Part shown: in pieces, positions 16,311 through 25,184 of the stretch
Numbering within the stretch: the stretch's first letter is position 1
Layout of the letters: the number at the start of each line of letters is the position of its first letter
NCBI RefSeq assembly: GCF_000172555.1
Contig: NZ_ABOX02000005.1
Coordinates: 1 to 64,000 of the forward strand
DNA length: 64,000 nt
Source of the DNA: Pedosphaera parvula Ellin514
GTDB taxonomy: Bacteria; Verrucomicrobiota; Verrucomicrobiia; Limisphaerales; Pedosphaeraceae
Reading direction: 5' to 3'
Made by a program: the position numbers and the translations under genes
Notes under the pieces: generated by a model
What the model saw: the letters and a program-made list of their open reading frames with translations, nothing else
Told to the model about the DNA's origin: nothing
Databases searched by the model: none

Positions 16311-18149
16311 TTACGAAGTCGCAGTTGTGGTTGTGCTCGGCGGTGCGACGGACTTATCGCCGACCTGGTTGCGGAGCATGAGGCCGATCATGCTGTCGAC
16401 GAGGCCGTTGCTGGCGCCGGCGTTGTTGACGGCGACGTCGGGCGTGATGCGGACGTTGCGTTCGCCCACGATTTGCATGAGTTGCATGACCGTGTAACCC
16501 TGCGTGCCGATGGCGTCGACACCAGCGCGATAGGCTTCGGCCTTGGCGTTACCGGTGGCGCGAATGGCTTCGGCTTCACCGAGGGCGCGGAGGCGGATGG
16601 ATTCGGCTTCGCCACTGGCCTGCTTGATGTGCGCGTTGGCCTGGAGTTCGGCGATGTTGACGCCTTGCTCGGCGCTGACGACTTGTTGCTGGATGTCGGC
16701 CAGCGAGGTTTGGCGGACGAGTTGTTGGCGCTGTTTTTGTGCCGCTTCCTGGGTCTCGTACGTCTTCCGTTGTTCCTCCGCGATTTTGCGGTCGGTTTGC
16801 GTGGCCATCAGGGTGGCGGGCGGATTGATGTCGCCGATGAGCGTATCGATGGCTTGGACGTCGTAGGCGCCGATGGCGACGCGGATGTGTTCCGCGGCGT
16901 CGGTCTGGCGTTCGCTGCGTGCGCTGAGGAAATCGAGCACGGTGAAGTTCTGCGCCGAGTTGCGGAAGTAATTGCCGACAATCGGTTGCAGCACGTGATC
17001 GACGAGGTTTTGCATCGAGCCGACACGCGAGATGACCTTGGGGGCATCGAGCGCGCCGACGTGGATGATTTGCGAGACGTCGAGGTTGAAGGCAAAGCCA
17101 TCGCGCGAACGCACGGTGATGGAGCTGAGTTTGGCATCGTAATTATGCGACTCGGTGCGATTGGCCCAGTTGAGGACGATGTTCGTGGTGGGCACGAGTT
17201 CGACCTTCATGATGCGAGTGTTGATGGGATGTTTGCCCGGATAGAGCGGCGAGACCCAAACGCCTTTGTGGCCAGGATTGACGAGGTCGCCATGTTTGAA
17301 GTCGACGCCGCTGACATCTTCGTGGGCTTTGCCGACGAAGGAGATAACCACGCCGACGTGGCCGATGGGGATTTGCAGCATCGGGACTTGTTCGACGTGC
17401 GCGAACCAGGGGTTGAGATTCCAGGTGCCCGACAGGAGAATTTGCTCCTGCAAGCCGCGTCGACCGCCGCCATTCAAGAAAGCCTGGGCGTTCTGGAAGT
17501 TGTCGTGATCGGCAATGATTGGGCCGGCGATTTCACTTTGCTCGATTGGACGACCATCGAGTGTGGTGACAATGCCGACTTTATCCGGCTCGACGTGGCG
17601 GAGTTGGAGATCGTGGGACATCATGCCGTGCTCCTGGGCGTTGTACGAGGTGATGACCGTGAACAGCGCGGTATTAATGCGGTACGTGCCGGCAGTAAGG
17701 ATGCCGAGTTGACGGCCTTTCTCGCCGCCGTAGACGAGGAATTTGCGCGCGTCCTGGAAGTTGTCGCTATCGACGACTTTGGCCAGAATGCGTTCCGAGG
17801 GAATCGGCATGCCGTCGGCCGCGACGACGAGGGCGATTTCGCCTTGTGGCACGATGGTGACGGGGACTTTGATGATGCGATATTGCCAGCGCCAGAATCC
17901 GAAATGGAGACCGGGCGCAAGAGTATCGGCCTGATAACCGGCTTCGCCATTGAGGGCGAGGAGTTGGCCGGGTGGCAGGGATTTGCCGGGCGAGAATCGT
18001 TTGATGACCACGCCGACCTGACGTTCGTGGATGAGAACCGTCCCGAAAATCAGCGGACCTGCGAAGAGCAAGGCGCCGAGGATGACTGCCGCGACGCCAA
18101 TGAGGGCGCTGGGGAACACCTGGCCGAGGATAAGAGTATTGGCCATCAT
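16311..18149 (-). CDS. SPFH/Band-7 (flotillin-like) membrane protein
   Basis: A 612-residue protein with an N-terminal hydrophobic segment (about 13-40), a long prohibitin-homology region to about residue 440, a coiled coil rich in Gln, Glu and Ala (about 455-550, with AEAIRATGNAKAEAYRAG typical of flotillins), and a Ser/Thr/Pro tail. Residues 103-165 and 189-252 look like an internal duplication (both contain a DNFQ-A-FL block followed by a G-rich turn). SPFH proteins oligomerise on membranes and organise microdomains or protease complexes. Its upstream region carries a c-di-AMP riboswitch, so its level probably responds to that messenger. AAGG precedes two adjacent ATGs; the first is reported. 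Confidence 0.85.
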   Translation of the reverse strand: MMANTLILGQVFPSALIGVAAVILGALLFAGPLIFGTVLIHERQVGVVIKRFSPGKSLPPGQLLALNGEAGYQADTLAPGLHFGFWRWQYRIIKVPVTIVPQGEIALVVAADGMPIPSERILAKVVDSDNFQDARKFLVYGGEKGRQLGILTAGTYRINTALFTVITSYNAQEHGMMSHDLQLRHVEPDKVGIVTTLDGRPIEQSEIAGPIIADHDNFQNAQAFLNGGGRRGLQEQILLSGTWNLNPWFAHVEQVPMLQIPIGHVGVVISFVGKAHEDVSGVDFKHGDLVNPGHKGVWVSPLYPGKHPINTRIMKVELVPTTNIVLNWANRTESHNYDAKLSSITVRSRDGFAFNLDVSQIIHVGALDAPKVISRVGSMQNLVDHVLQPIVGNYFRNSAQNFTVLDFLSARSERQTDAAEHIRVAIGAYDVQAIDTLIGDINPPATLMATQTDRKIAEEQRKTYETQEAAQKQRQQLVRQTSLADIQQQVVSAEQGVNIAELQANAHIKQASGEAESIRLRALGEAEAIRATGNAKAEAYRAGVDAIGTQGYTVMQLMQIVGERNVRITPDVAVNNAGASNGLVDSMIGLMLRNQVGDKSVAPPSTTTTATS

Positions 18150-18324
18150 AACAACCTTCTACTGAGGTTGCGCACCGCGCGTTTGTTTGCCGCCGGGTCT
18201 GCGGCTGGTCGCCGGCCTGCATGTTTGCGACAGGCCATGGCGATCAGTGATCGCTTTCCCGGTTGCCGCGCGATGCGACAACGCATTTTTTGTGGGGAGA
18301 CCGTGAGAGCCGCGACATGCGGCC

Positions 18325-18480
18325 TTAGAGGATCGCCCTTCCAATTGCCGACGAGGTTAGCTGACGGGCTCGGTCCTGGAAGTGACCTTGATCGCGGTTA
18401 CCCGCAATCTTACGCCCCATCCTCAAATTGCTTTGAGGAACCTGGTTCCCCCGCGTTGACCTTCAGGAAGGAAGGCCAAC
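18325..18480 (-). promoter_or_regulatory. Cyclic di-AMP riboswitch (ydaO/yuaA type)
   Basis: Read on the minus strand, this segment holds the conserved ydaO/yuaA elements in order: AACGCGGGGGAACC (about 18457-18444), AUGGGGCGUA (about 18420-18411) and the hallmark GACCGAGCCCGUCAGCUAAC-CUCG (about 18375-18352). Candidate outer pairing is CCUUCC on the 5' side with GGAAGG on the 3' side. The aptamer lies about 175 bases upstream of the SPFH gene on the same strand. This RNA class binds c-di-AMP and usually turns off osmolyte, potassium or cell-wall genes. I see no strong U-tract terminator between aptamer and gene, so the expression platform is unclear; a GCCGC-GCGGC stem lies at about 18308-18322. 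Confidence 0.9.
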
Positions 18481-18737
18481 TTAGGCTGCTTCATAACTAC
18501 ACACGACCCATTCGCTCTTTTAAGAAAAAATGTCAATTGCGATCGGGAGGTGCGGAGGGTAAGTTATTGATGCAGAGGCTAATCCTACGGTTCGATGTTT
18601 TGGCTCCGGAGCAGAAGAAAGCTTCAAGTGGACTGAAATTGATTCTGAGAAGGGTTGATTGCAACACGGGATTAGGCATTGGAACAACTTGGACGATTCC
18701 ATATGCTCGGAAGAATATTGGGGAAAGAAAAATCGAA

Positions 18738-19787
18738 ATGAAACACGAGGTCAGTGACCAATCTGCAGGACCGTTGACAGCTAGGCCGACTAATTCCGGA
18801 GAACGCAAGCCGATTGATATGCACGTGCATATCGTGGGTAATGGCGCGGGAGGATCGGGATGCCGATTGCATTTGAGTGGATGGCACAAGCCGCTGGCGT
18901 CGATGATGCTGAAGGGGATTGGCTTGCCGAAAGAGGCGTTGACCGGCGATCTTGAGGGCTTGTATGTGGCGAAGTTATTGGAGTGGGTGCGTGGATCATC
19001 GTTGGGAGCGATTGTGATTTTGGCGCAGGATGAAGTGCGCAACGAAAAGGGAGAGGTGATGCATGGTGTGGGTTCGTTCTACGTGCCGAATGATTATGTG
19101 CTGAAGCTGGCGCGAGAGAATGCGGAGTTCCTGCCAGCCGTTTCGATACATCCAGCACGGCCTGATGCGATGGAGGAATTGGAGCGTTGCCTGGCAGAAG
19201 GTGCGGTGATGATGAAGTGTTTGCCGAATTGTCAGAATATTAATTGCGGCGACAAAAAGTTTACAAAGTTTTGGGAACGGATGGCGGAGGCGAAGTTGCC
19301 ATTGCTTGCGCATACGGGAGGTGAGCACACGGTGCCGGTGGTGCGCAAAGAATTTGCGAACCCGAGAATATTGGAGTTGCCGTTGAGATGCGGAGTGACG
19401 GTGATTGCGGCGCATTGTGCGACGAAAAGTGGTTTGACTGATCCGGAGTATTTTTACGATTTCGCGAAGATGACGGAGGAGTTTCCGAACTTATATGGGG
19501 ATACCAGCGCGTTCAACGTGCCTCTGCGCGGGCGGCATATTGATAAATGCGTATTGCGGCCGCTGGTGGAACGGATGGTGCATGGCAGTGATGTTCCGGT
19601 GCCGGTGAGCGGGATCTGGGCGTGGATGCGCGGCTATCTGGATTGGGATAGTTTACAAAAATGGGGTGAGAACCCCAATGTGCTGGAAAGAGATTATCAG
19701 CTCAAACTCGCCATGGGGTTTCCTATGGAATGCTTTACCCGGATTCACGACATCATGAGGCCCGTTGGGAAGAATTCTCCAAAGTAG
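18738..19787 (+). CDS. Amidohydrolase-2 family metal-dependent hydrolase
   Basis: A 349-residue cytoplasmic TIM-barrel protein. The metal-binding strand-1 motif is DMHVHIV (H29, H31); further candidate ligands are in LLAHTGG (mid-protein), AAHCATKSG and the strand-8 aspartate in HGSDVPVPVS. This order fits the COG2159 amidohydrolase group (decarboxylases and hydrolases such as ACMSD relatives); the substrate is unknown. The annotated frame extends much further upstream, but that part is antisense to the SPFH gene and riboswitch. The ATG at 18738 has GGGGAAAG about ten bases upstream and gives a normal family length. Confidence 0.8.
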   Translation: MKHEVSDQSAGPLTARPTNSGERKPIDMHVHIVGNGAGGSGCRLHLSGWHKPLASMMLKGIGLPKEALTGDLEGLYVAKLLEWVRGSSLGAIVILAQDEVRNEKGEVMHGVGSFYVPNDYVLKLARENAEFLPAVSIHPARPDAMEELERCLAEGAVMMKCLPNCQNINCGDKKFTKFWERMAEAKLPLLAHTGGEHTVPVVRKEFANPRILELPLRCGVTVIAAHCATKSGLTDPEYFYDFAKMTEEFPNLYGDTSAFNVPLRGRHIDKCVLRPLVERMVHGSDVPVPVSGIWAWMRGYLDWDSLQKWGENPNVLERDYQLKLAMGFPMECFTRIHDIMRPVGKNSPK

Positions 19788-19874
19788 CAATTCATGGGGT
19801 TTCCTTCTGCTTTTCCTTGAGGTTCAGGAGCTTGTAGAAAATTGCTCATAGGCTGTGGAATCGAAGCCGTTTAT

Positions 19875-20056
19875 AAAAATAAAAACCGGGCTAGTCAGTC
19901 AGGGGGTGACCGAAGAGCCCGGGGAATTTTCGAATTAGTACAACAGTAGGATTACGTAGACAATCGATCCTAGCCTGTACCAAGCCAAGACCGAAACTCT
20001 TAAAGGGCTATACAAAGAACAATTTTATCGTAGCCCGAAATTCAATGCGTAATCTT
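19875..20056 (-). ncRNA. Candidate structured small RNA of about 180 nt
   Basis: Minus-strand interval with no open frame, bounded upstream by a promoter-like TTGACA box (20091-20086) and downstream by a strong intrinsic terminator. Within it GATTACG (20054-20048) can pair with CGTAATC (19956-19950), enclosing a GGGCTA/TAGCCC hairpin near 20035-20005. Length, isolation and own signals resemble a 6S-type or other regulatory RNA, but I cannot assign a family from sequence. It lies divergently upstream of glnB. Confidence 0.4.
19886..19922 (-). terminator. Intrinsic terminator of the candidate small RNA
   Basis: Stem CCGGGCT/AGCCCGG with a nested GTCA/TGAC pair, followed on the minus strand by TTTTTATTTTT. 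On the plus strand only GGAATTTT follows, so it may also weakly terminate the amidohydrolase transcript. Confidence 0.65.
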
Positions 20057-20061
20057 ATGGC

Positions 20062-20091
20062 TATCTAATCACGAGACCTTGGTCATGTCAA
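20062..20091 (-). promoter_or_regulatory. Promoter-like boxes for the candidate small RNA
   Basis: On the minus strand a perfect TTGACA (20091-20086) is followed after 18 bases by TAGATA (20067-20062), a weak -10. Perfect seven-base inverted arms ACCTTGG (20076-20082) and CCAAGGT (20100-20106) straddle the -35 box and may be an operator. Confidence 0.4.
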
Positions 20092-20213
20092 CACCCGACC
20101 CAAGGTATTAGTTGCGCTTTCCATCATCATTAGGCTTTAGCCTTATGAGCCATCTTGAGCGTAAAACAAGCTAACATCGCAATTGGGCATGGGCAAATTT
20201 TTCAATGAAATAA

Positions 20214-20630
<417 letters not shown>

Positions 20631-20645
20631 TATTTTTTTCAATTT

Positions 20646-20673
20646 CCCCGTTCTAATCAGAACGGGGTTTTTT
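20646..20673 (+). terminator. Intrinsic terminator/attenuator between glnB and glnA
   Basis: Perfect nine-base stem CCCCGTTCT/AGAACGGGG with loop AATC and six T immediately after. Placed in the 69-base gap between glnB and glnA, it probably lowers read-through so that glnA is partly independent. Confidence 0.85.
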
Positions 20674-20699
20674 GTGACTGAACCTAAATAACAACAAGA

Positions 20700-22112
20700 A
20701 TGAGCACACCTAAGAATGTGATTGATATGGCCAAGAAGCAGGGGGCCAAAATGGTGGACATTAAATTTGTCGACACCTTTGGAACCTGGCAGCACTTCAC
20801 CGTGCCTGTGGCCGAGTTAACCGAAGAAGTTTTTGAAGAAGGATTTGGATTTGATGGTTCCTCCATCCGCGGTTGGAAGAGCATCGAAGCTTCAGACATG
20901 CTGGCCATGCCTGATCCCAATACTGCCTTCATCGATCCATTCTGCGCAGCGCCCACTCTGAGCCTGACCTGCACCATCGCGGAAACCGGCACCAAGGAAG
21001 CCTATAACCGTGATCCTCGCGGTATCGCGCAACGCGGTGAAAAATATCTCACCTCCACCGGTGTTGCCGACACGGCCGTATTCGGCCCGGAAGCTGAGTT
21101 CTTCATTTTCGACAACGTGCAATATGATCACAAGCCCAACGGCACGTTCTACAGCATCGATTCCGAAGAAGGCATTTGGAACAGCGGCCGCGATGAGATG
21201 CCAAACCTTGGTTATAAGGTCCGCTATAAAGAAGGTTATTTCCCGGTAGCTCCCACCGATACCCAGCAGGATATCCGCACCGAAATGGTATTGGTGATGG
21301 AACAATTGGGCATCAAGGTGGAGCGCCAACATCACGAAGTGGCGACTGCCGGCCAGGCTGAAATCGATTTCCGCTTTGATACGCTGGTCAAGACTGCCGA
21401 CACGATGATGTTGTATAAGTACATCATTAAAAATGTGGCTCGTCGCCATGGCAAAACCGTTACTTTCATGCCGAAGCCTCTGTTCGGTGACAACGGTTCC
21501 GGCATGCACACTCATCAATCCTTGTGGAAAAAGGGCAAGCCTTTGTTCTTCGGCAAGGAATATGCCGCTTTATCCGAAATGGCGCTGCATTACATTGGCG
21601 GTATTTTGAAGCATGCCAAGGCACTCTGCGCCATTTGTAATCCAACCACCAACAGCTATAAGCGTTTGGTGCCAGGTTATGAAGCTCCGGTGAATTTGGC
21701 TTACAGCGCCAGCAATCGCTCGGCGGCAATTCGTATCCCTTCCTTCAGCAATAATCCGAAAGCGAAACGCATCGAGTATCGCCCGCCGGATCCGGCAGCT
21801 AATCCTTACCTCGCCTACACTGCATTGCTCATGGCTGGTCTGGATGGCGTGATTAACAAGATTGATCCCGGCGAACCGCTCGATAAAAACATCTATGAGC
21901 TGCCACCCGAAGAATTGGCCAAAGTGCCAAACGTTCCCGGCAGCCTGGGTGAAGCCTTGGATCATCTGGAAAAAGATCACGAATTCCTGCTCAAGGGCGA
22001 CGTGTTCACCAAGGATTTCCTTGAAATGTGGGTTGCCAACAAGCGCAAGGAACATGATGCATTGCGCCTGCGCCCGCATCCCTACGAATTCTTCCTCTAT
22101 TACGACGTGTAG
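20700..22112 (+). CDS. glnA: Glutamine synthetase type I
   Basis: ATP-dependent synthesis of glutamine from glutamate and ammonium, a dodecameric cytoplasmic enzyme. The 470-residue protein carries the signature FDGSSIRGW (51-59), metal-binding EAEFF (131-135), [12 protein letters not shown] (263-274) and the Glu-loop region [18 protein letters not shown]399 in NIYELPPEE corresponds to the adenylylated tyrosine of the GSI-beta subtype, so control by GlnE together with the adjacent PII is plausible. Length is normal. Confidence 0.97.
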   Translation: MSTPKNVIDMAKKQGAKMVDIKFVDTFGTWQHFTVPVAELTEEVFEEGFGFDGSSIRGWKSIEASDMLAMPDPNTAFIDPFCAAPTLSLTCTIAETGTKEAYNRDPRGIAQRGEKYLTSTGVADTAVFGPEAEFFIFDNVQYDHKPNGTFYSIDSEEGIWNSGRDEMPNLGYKVRYKEGYFPVAPTDTQQDIRTEMVLVMEQLGIKVERQHHEVATAGQAEIDFRFDTLVKTADTMMLYKYIIKNVARRHGKTVTFMPKPLFGDNGSGMHTHQSLWKKGKPLFFGKEYAALSEMALHYIGGILKHAKALCAICNPTTNSYKRLVPGYEAPVNLAYSASNRSAAIRIPSFSNNPKAKRIEYRPPDPAANPYLAYTALLMAGLDGVINKIDPGEPLDKNIYELPPEELAKVPNVPGSLGEALDHLEKDHEFLLKGDVFTKDFLEMWVANKRKEHDALRLRPHPYEFFLYYDV

Positions 22113-22131
22113 TTCGTGAATAAGTGTTCGA

Positions 22132-22161
22132 GGGCACCCCGCTCGCGGGGTGCCCTTTTTT
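22132..22161 (+). terminator. Intrinsic terminator after glnA
   Basis: Stem GGGCACCCC/GGGGTGCCC capped by GCTCGC and followed by six T, starting 20 bases after the glnA stop. Confidence 0.9.
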
Positions 22162-22516
22162 GACCTCAGAAGTTAAAAAGCCCTTGATTTTATTAGGCGA
22201 ACGTCGGTTGTGAATAACTCGTGAATAAAAGTTAATATGTTGTCCTCGTAACTCTGGTGGGATTGGAATAGAACATCCCCCGCACAACCGATTCAGAAAG
22301 TTGGGCCGACGGTCGAGAAGTAGTAATCAGGGTTTCTTTTGAGATTTTTGTTTGTAAGTGGTTGCAGTAGTAAAACTTACGCATTCAATTCGGGAAAACA
22401 TTAGACAAGATGATTGGGGCAATAAAAAAAACGGTGAATGCGAATGTTATTAGTCCTTGTAACCAGTGCAATGAAGGTGTGTTACGGGCGCGTTACGGGG
22501 CTAGGTGAATAAAATC
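22162..22516 (+). promoter_or_regulatory. Upstream region of dnaA with DnaA-box-like sites
   Basis: A 355-base non-coding spacer that is AT-rich toward dnaA. TGTGAATAA (22209-22217, the complement of TTATTCACA) and CGTGAATAA (22220-22228) are close to the DnaA box consensus TTATCCACA; a third CGTGAATAA sits at 22115-22123 before the terminator. CGTTACGGG-type text is repeated just before the gene. These sites could serve dnaA autoregulation or mark an origin, but the number of good boxes is too low to call oriC. Confidence 0.3.
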
Positions 22517-23905
22517 ATGGAAAATGGGGCATTTGGGACTATAAACATGCAAATTTCTGCGGAACATATCTGGACTGCTGCGCAAGAAAAACTGCGTGCG
22601 ATGTTGAACGGTGACACTTTTAATCTGTGGTTTGCACCGTTGCGTCCGCAAGCCATCCATGGAGACTGCATCGTCTTGGAGGTGGCAAACGATTTTTGCG
22701 AGGTATGGCTTAAGGATAACTACATTGGACTGCTTCAAGAGGTTTTGACCATCACGTCCAAACGTCCCTTACAGGTAAAGTTTGTCGTGGCCACCCAGAC
22801 GGCTTCGACCACACCTGCTGGCCTGGACATTCCGGAAAAAGTTAAGGTGGTTGAAGCCACCGCACCAGAGCGTTCCTCGGGCGAAGCGGCGTTCAATCCT
22901 AAAAATACTTTTGAAACGTTCGTTGTGGGTGGCAACAATAACTTTGCTCATGCGGCGGCTCAGGCGGTCGCTCAAGCTCCCGGGAAGTCCTACAACCCGC
23001 TCTTCCTTTACGGCGGTGTGGGTCTGGGCAAAACCCATTTGTTGCACGCGATCGGTCACCATGTCCTCAGCCATAAGAAAGGTGCGCGCGTGGCCTATGT
23101 GTCCTCGGAAAAATTTACCAACGAATACATTGATGCGATTCAGAACAACCAGATCGCAAAGTTTCGCAAAAAATATCGGCAGACCGATGTGCTGCTGATC
23201 GATGATATTCAGTTTTTAGCGGGCAAGGAGCGTATTCAGGAGGAATTTTTCCATACCTTCAACGCCCTGCACGAAGCGCACAAACAGATTGTTTTGACGT
23301 GCGACCGTCCTGCGAGCGAAATCCAGAACTTGGAGCATCGCCTCGTCTCTCGTTTTGAATGGGGTTTGGTGACCGACCTGCAACCGCCGGATATTGAGAC
23401 CCGCATGGCGATTTTGCGCAAAAAGGCTGCATCGATGGGTGTGGAACTACCCGAGGACATTTTGAATTTCCTTGCGAATCGCATTCGTGCGAACATTCGC
23501 CGGTTGGAAGGTGCATTGATTCGTGTCGCTTCCTACGCGTCGCTGACCGGCAAGAAACTCACCATTGAAGTGGTGGAAGGTCTGTTGCGCGAAGTGCTGC
23601 ACGAAGAAGGGCGCTATTCGATCAATATCGAAACCATCCAGAAAAAGGTGGCGGAGCATTTTGACATTCGTCTGGCTGACATGACCAGCAAGCGGCGGCC
23701 GGAAAACATTGCGTTTCCCAGGCAGATCGCCATGTTCCTTTCCCGCCAACTCACGGAAGGGTCGCTGAACTCCATCGGTGAAGCATTCGGCGGGCGCGAT
23801 CATGGAACGGTATTGCATGCGTGCCGGTTGGTGAAGGACCGCATGGAAGTGGACCCCAGTGTGCGGCAGGTCGTAAGTTACCTTGAAAAGCAGTTGCTGC
23901 GTTGA
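22517..23905 (+). CDS. dnaA: Chromosomal replication initiator DnaA
   Basis: AAA+ initiator that binds DnaA boxes and opens the origin. The 462-residue protein has domain I (about 12-85), a short linker, Walker A GGVGLGKT (166-173), Walker B LLIDDIQF (226-233), sensor and arginine-finger region (to about 340), and the domain IV DNA-binding signature FGGRDHGTVLHACRLV (424-439). Three starts compete: GTG 22505, ATG 22517 and ATG 22547. ATG 22517 is chosen because AGGTGA lies eight bases upstream. dnaN is not next to it; an ABC ATPase gene follows after 35 bases. Confidence 0.97.
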   Translation: MENGAFGTINMQISAEHIWTAAQEKLRAMLNGDTFNLWFAPLRPQAIHGDCIVLEVANDFCEVWLKDNYIGLLQEVLTITSKRPLQVKFVVATQTASTTPAGLDIPEKVKVVEATAPERSSGEAAFNPKNTFETFVVGGNNNFAHAAAQAVAQAPGKSYNPLFLYGGVGLGKTHLLHAIGHHVLSHKKGARVAYVSSEKFTNEYIDAIQNNQIAKFRKKYRQTDVLLIDDIQFLAGKERIQEEFFHTFNALHEAHKQIVLTCDRPASEIQNLEHRLVSRFEWGLVTDLQPPDIETRMAILRKKAASMGVELPEDILNFLANRIRANIRRLEGALIRVASYASLTGKKLTIEVVEGLLREVLHEEGRYSINIETIQKKVAEHFDIRLADMTSKRRPENIAFPRQIAMFLSRQLTEGSLNSIGEAFGGRDHGTVLHACRLVKDRMEVDPSVRQVVSYLEKQLLR

Positions 23906-23940
23906 CAAACGCCAATCTGCCCGCAGATTAGTGCCCAACC

Positions 23941-24948
23941 TTGCAAGGGCTGCCAACAGTTTCCAGCAACGCACCGGTGATCCAGGTCAAAGGCCTCACC
24001 AAGGCGTTTCGCACGTACAAAAAGCAGCCAGGATTCGGCGGCGCAATTAAAGGTCTGTTCAATCGTAAATACGAACAGACTTTCGCGGTGAAGGATGTGA
24101 ATTTCTCGGTGGAGGAGGGCGAACTGGTTGGTTTTCTTGGGCCAAATGGAGCGGGCAAAACCACCACTCTCAAAATGCTGGCGGGATTGCTTTATCCGAC
24201 CACTGGTTCCGCGCAGGTGCTCGGTTATGTTCCCTGGCAGAGAGATGATGGCTATCGGCGGCAGTTTGCCCTGCTGTTGGGGCAGAAGAACCAGCTTTGG
24301 TGGGATTTGCCAGCCTTGGAATCACTGGAATTGAACGCCAGGATTTACGGCATTTCACGGGAATCACTTCAGAAGACCGTGGACGAAATGACTTCGTTAC
24401 TCGACGTGAAAGACAAGCTCAACGTGATGGTGCGCGAGTTGTCTCTCGGGGAGCGAATGAAGATGGAGTTGATTGCCTCGCTGTTGCATAAACCCAAAGT
24501 GCTCTACCTGGATGAGCCGACGATTGGCCTGGATGTGATTTCGCAAAAGACGGTGCGGGAATTTCTGCGGGAGTACAACGCGAAGCAGAAGACCACCATT
24601 CTGTTGACCAGCCATTACATGGCAGACATTCAGGAACTCTGCAAGCGAGTCATTATCATTGATCACGGAACCATATTTTTCGACGGCAAGCTAAGTGAAA
24701 TCATCGATCGCTTTGCCGATTCCAAACTCATAACCATCCAGTGCGAAGGGGGAAAGCAGTCTCCCTCCGAACACCTGCAGAAATACGGACAGGTCCTGGA
24801 ACAAAATGCAACCGAGATCAAATTGAAGGTGAAGCGGGAGCGCGTTATTGCCGTTTGCAAGGCTTTGCTGGATGAGTTGCCCGTGAGCGATATAGATATC
24901 CAGGAAGTGCCGATTGAAGACGTGATTCGGCAAATTTTCGCGAGATAA
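23941..24948 (+). CDS. ABC-2 type transporter ATP-binding protein (orphan)
   Basis: A 335-residue ATPase subunit with Walker A GPNGAGKTT (67-75), Q-loop region GQKNQLWW, signature LSLGE (167-171), Walker B VLYLDEPTIGLD with D191/E192 and the H-loop TSHYM. The N-terminal insert KKQPGFGGAIKGLFNRKYEQ and the C-terminal extension are typical of the COG4586 group, whose members pair with two ABC-2 permeases encoded next door. No permease is present here: the next gene is convergent. The likely start is TTG; no in-frame ATG fits before the first strand. A TTGACA box lies at 23902-23907 in the end of dnaA. Confidence 0.85.
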   Translation: MQGLPTVSSNAPVIQVKGLTKAFRTYKKQPGFGGAIKGLFNRKYEQTFAVKDVNFSVEEGELVGFLGPNGAGKTTTLKMLAGLLYPTTGSAQVLGYVPWQRDDGYRRQFALLLGQKNQLWWDLPALESLELNARIYGISRESLQKTVDEMTSLLDVKDKLNVMVRELSLGERMKMELIASLLHKPKVLYLDEPTIGLDVISQKTVREFLREYNAKQKTTILLTSHYMADIQELCKRVIIIDHGTIFFDGKLSEIIDRFADSKLITIQCEGGKQSPSEHLQKYGQVLEQNATEIKLKVKRERVIAVCKALLDELPVSDIDIQEVPIEDVIRQIFAR

Positions 24949-25184
24949 GGCGTTTTTGGGCGATTGTGCAAGCGAGGTTCCGGCCATCAAATTACCCTGT
25001 GCGGCGTAAAGCACACCTATTCCCACAAAATTTTTCTTGAACTGAGCTTGAAGATGATATGAGATGGCGCCGACATGGGTAGTTATTCTCACCAGCTTTT
25101 AAGCAGACGCCAAGGAGGTGCGGTTGGGCAGGCCAGGTGCCAACTTCCCACTAATCTGATTCCGTAAATGGTGCGAAGTTTGTG

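Noticed and set aside
16266-18737. Very long plus-strand open frame antisense to the SPFH gene and riboswitch, continuous with the amidohydrolase
   Set aside because: The minus strand encodes a clear SPFH protein there; the open antisense frame is a by-product of high GC at codon positions. Only the last 350 codons (from 18738) look like protein.
22162-22516. Chromosomal origin of replication
   Set aside because: Only two or three near-consensus DnaA boxes and no clear unwinding element; kept merely as a low-confidence regulatory region.
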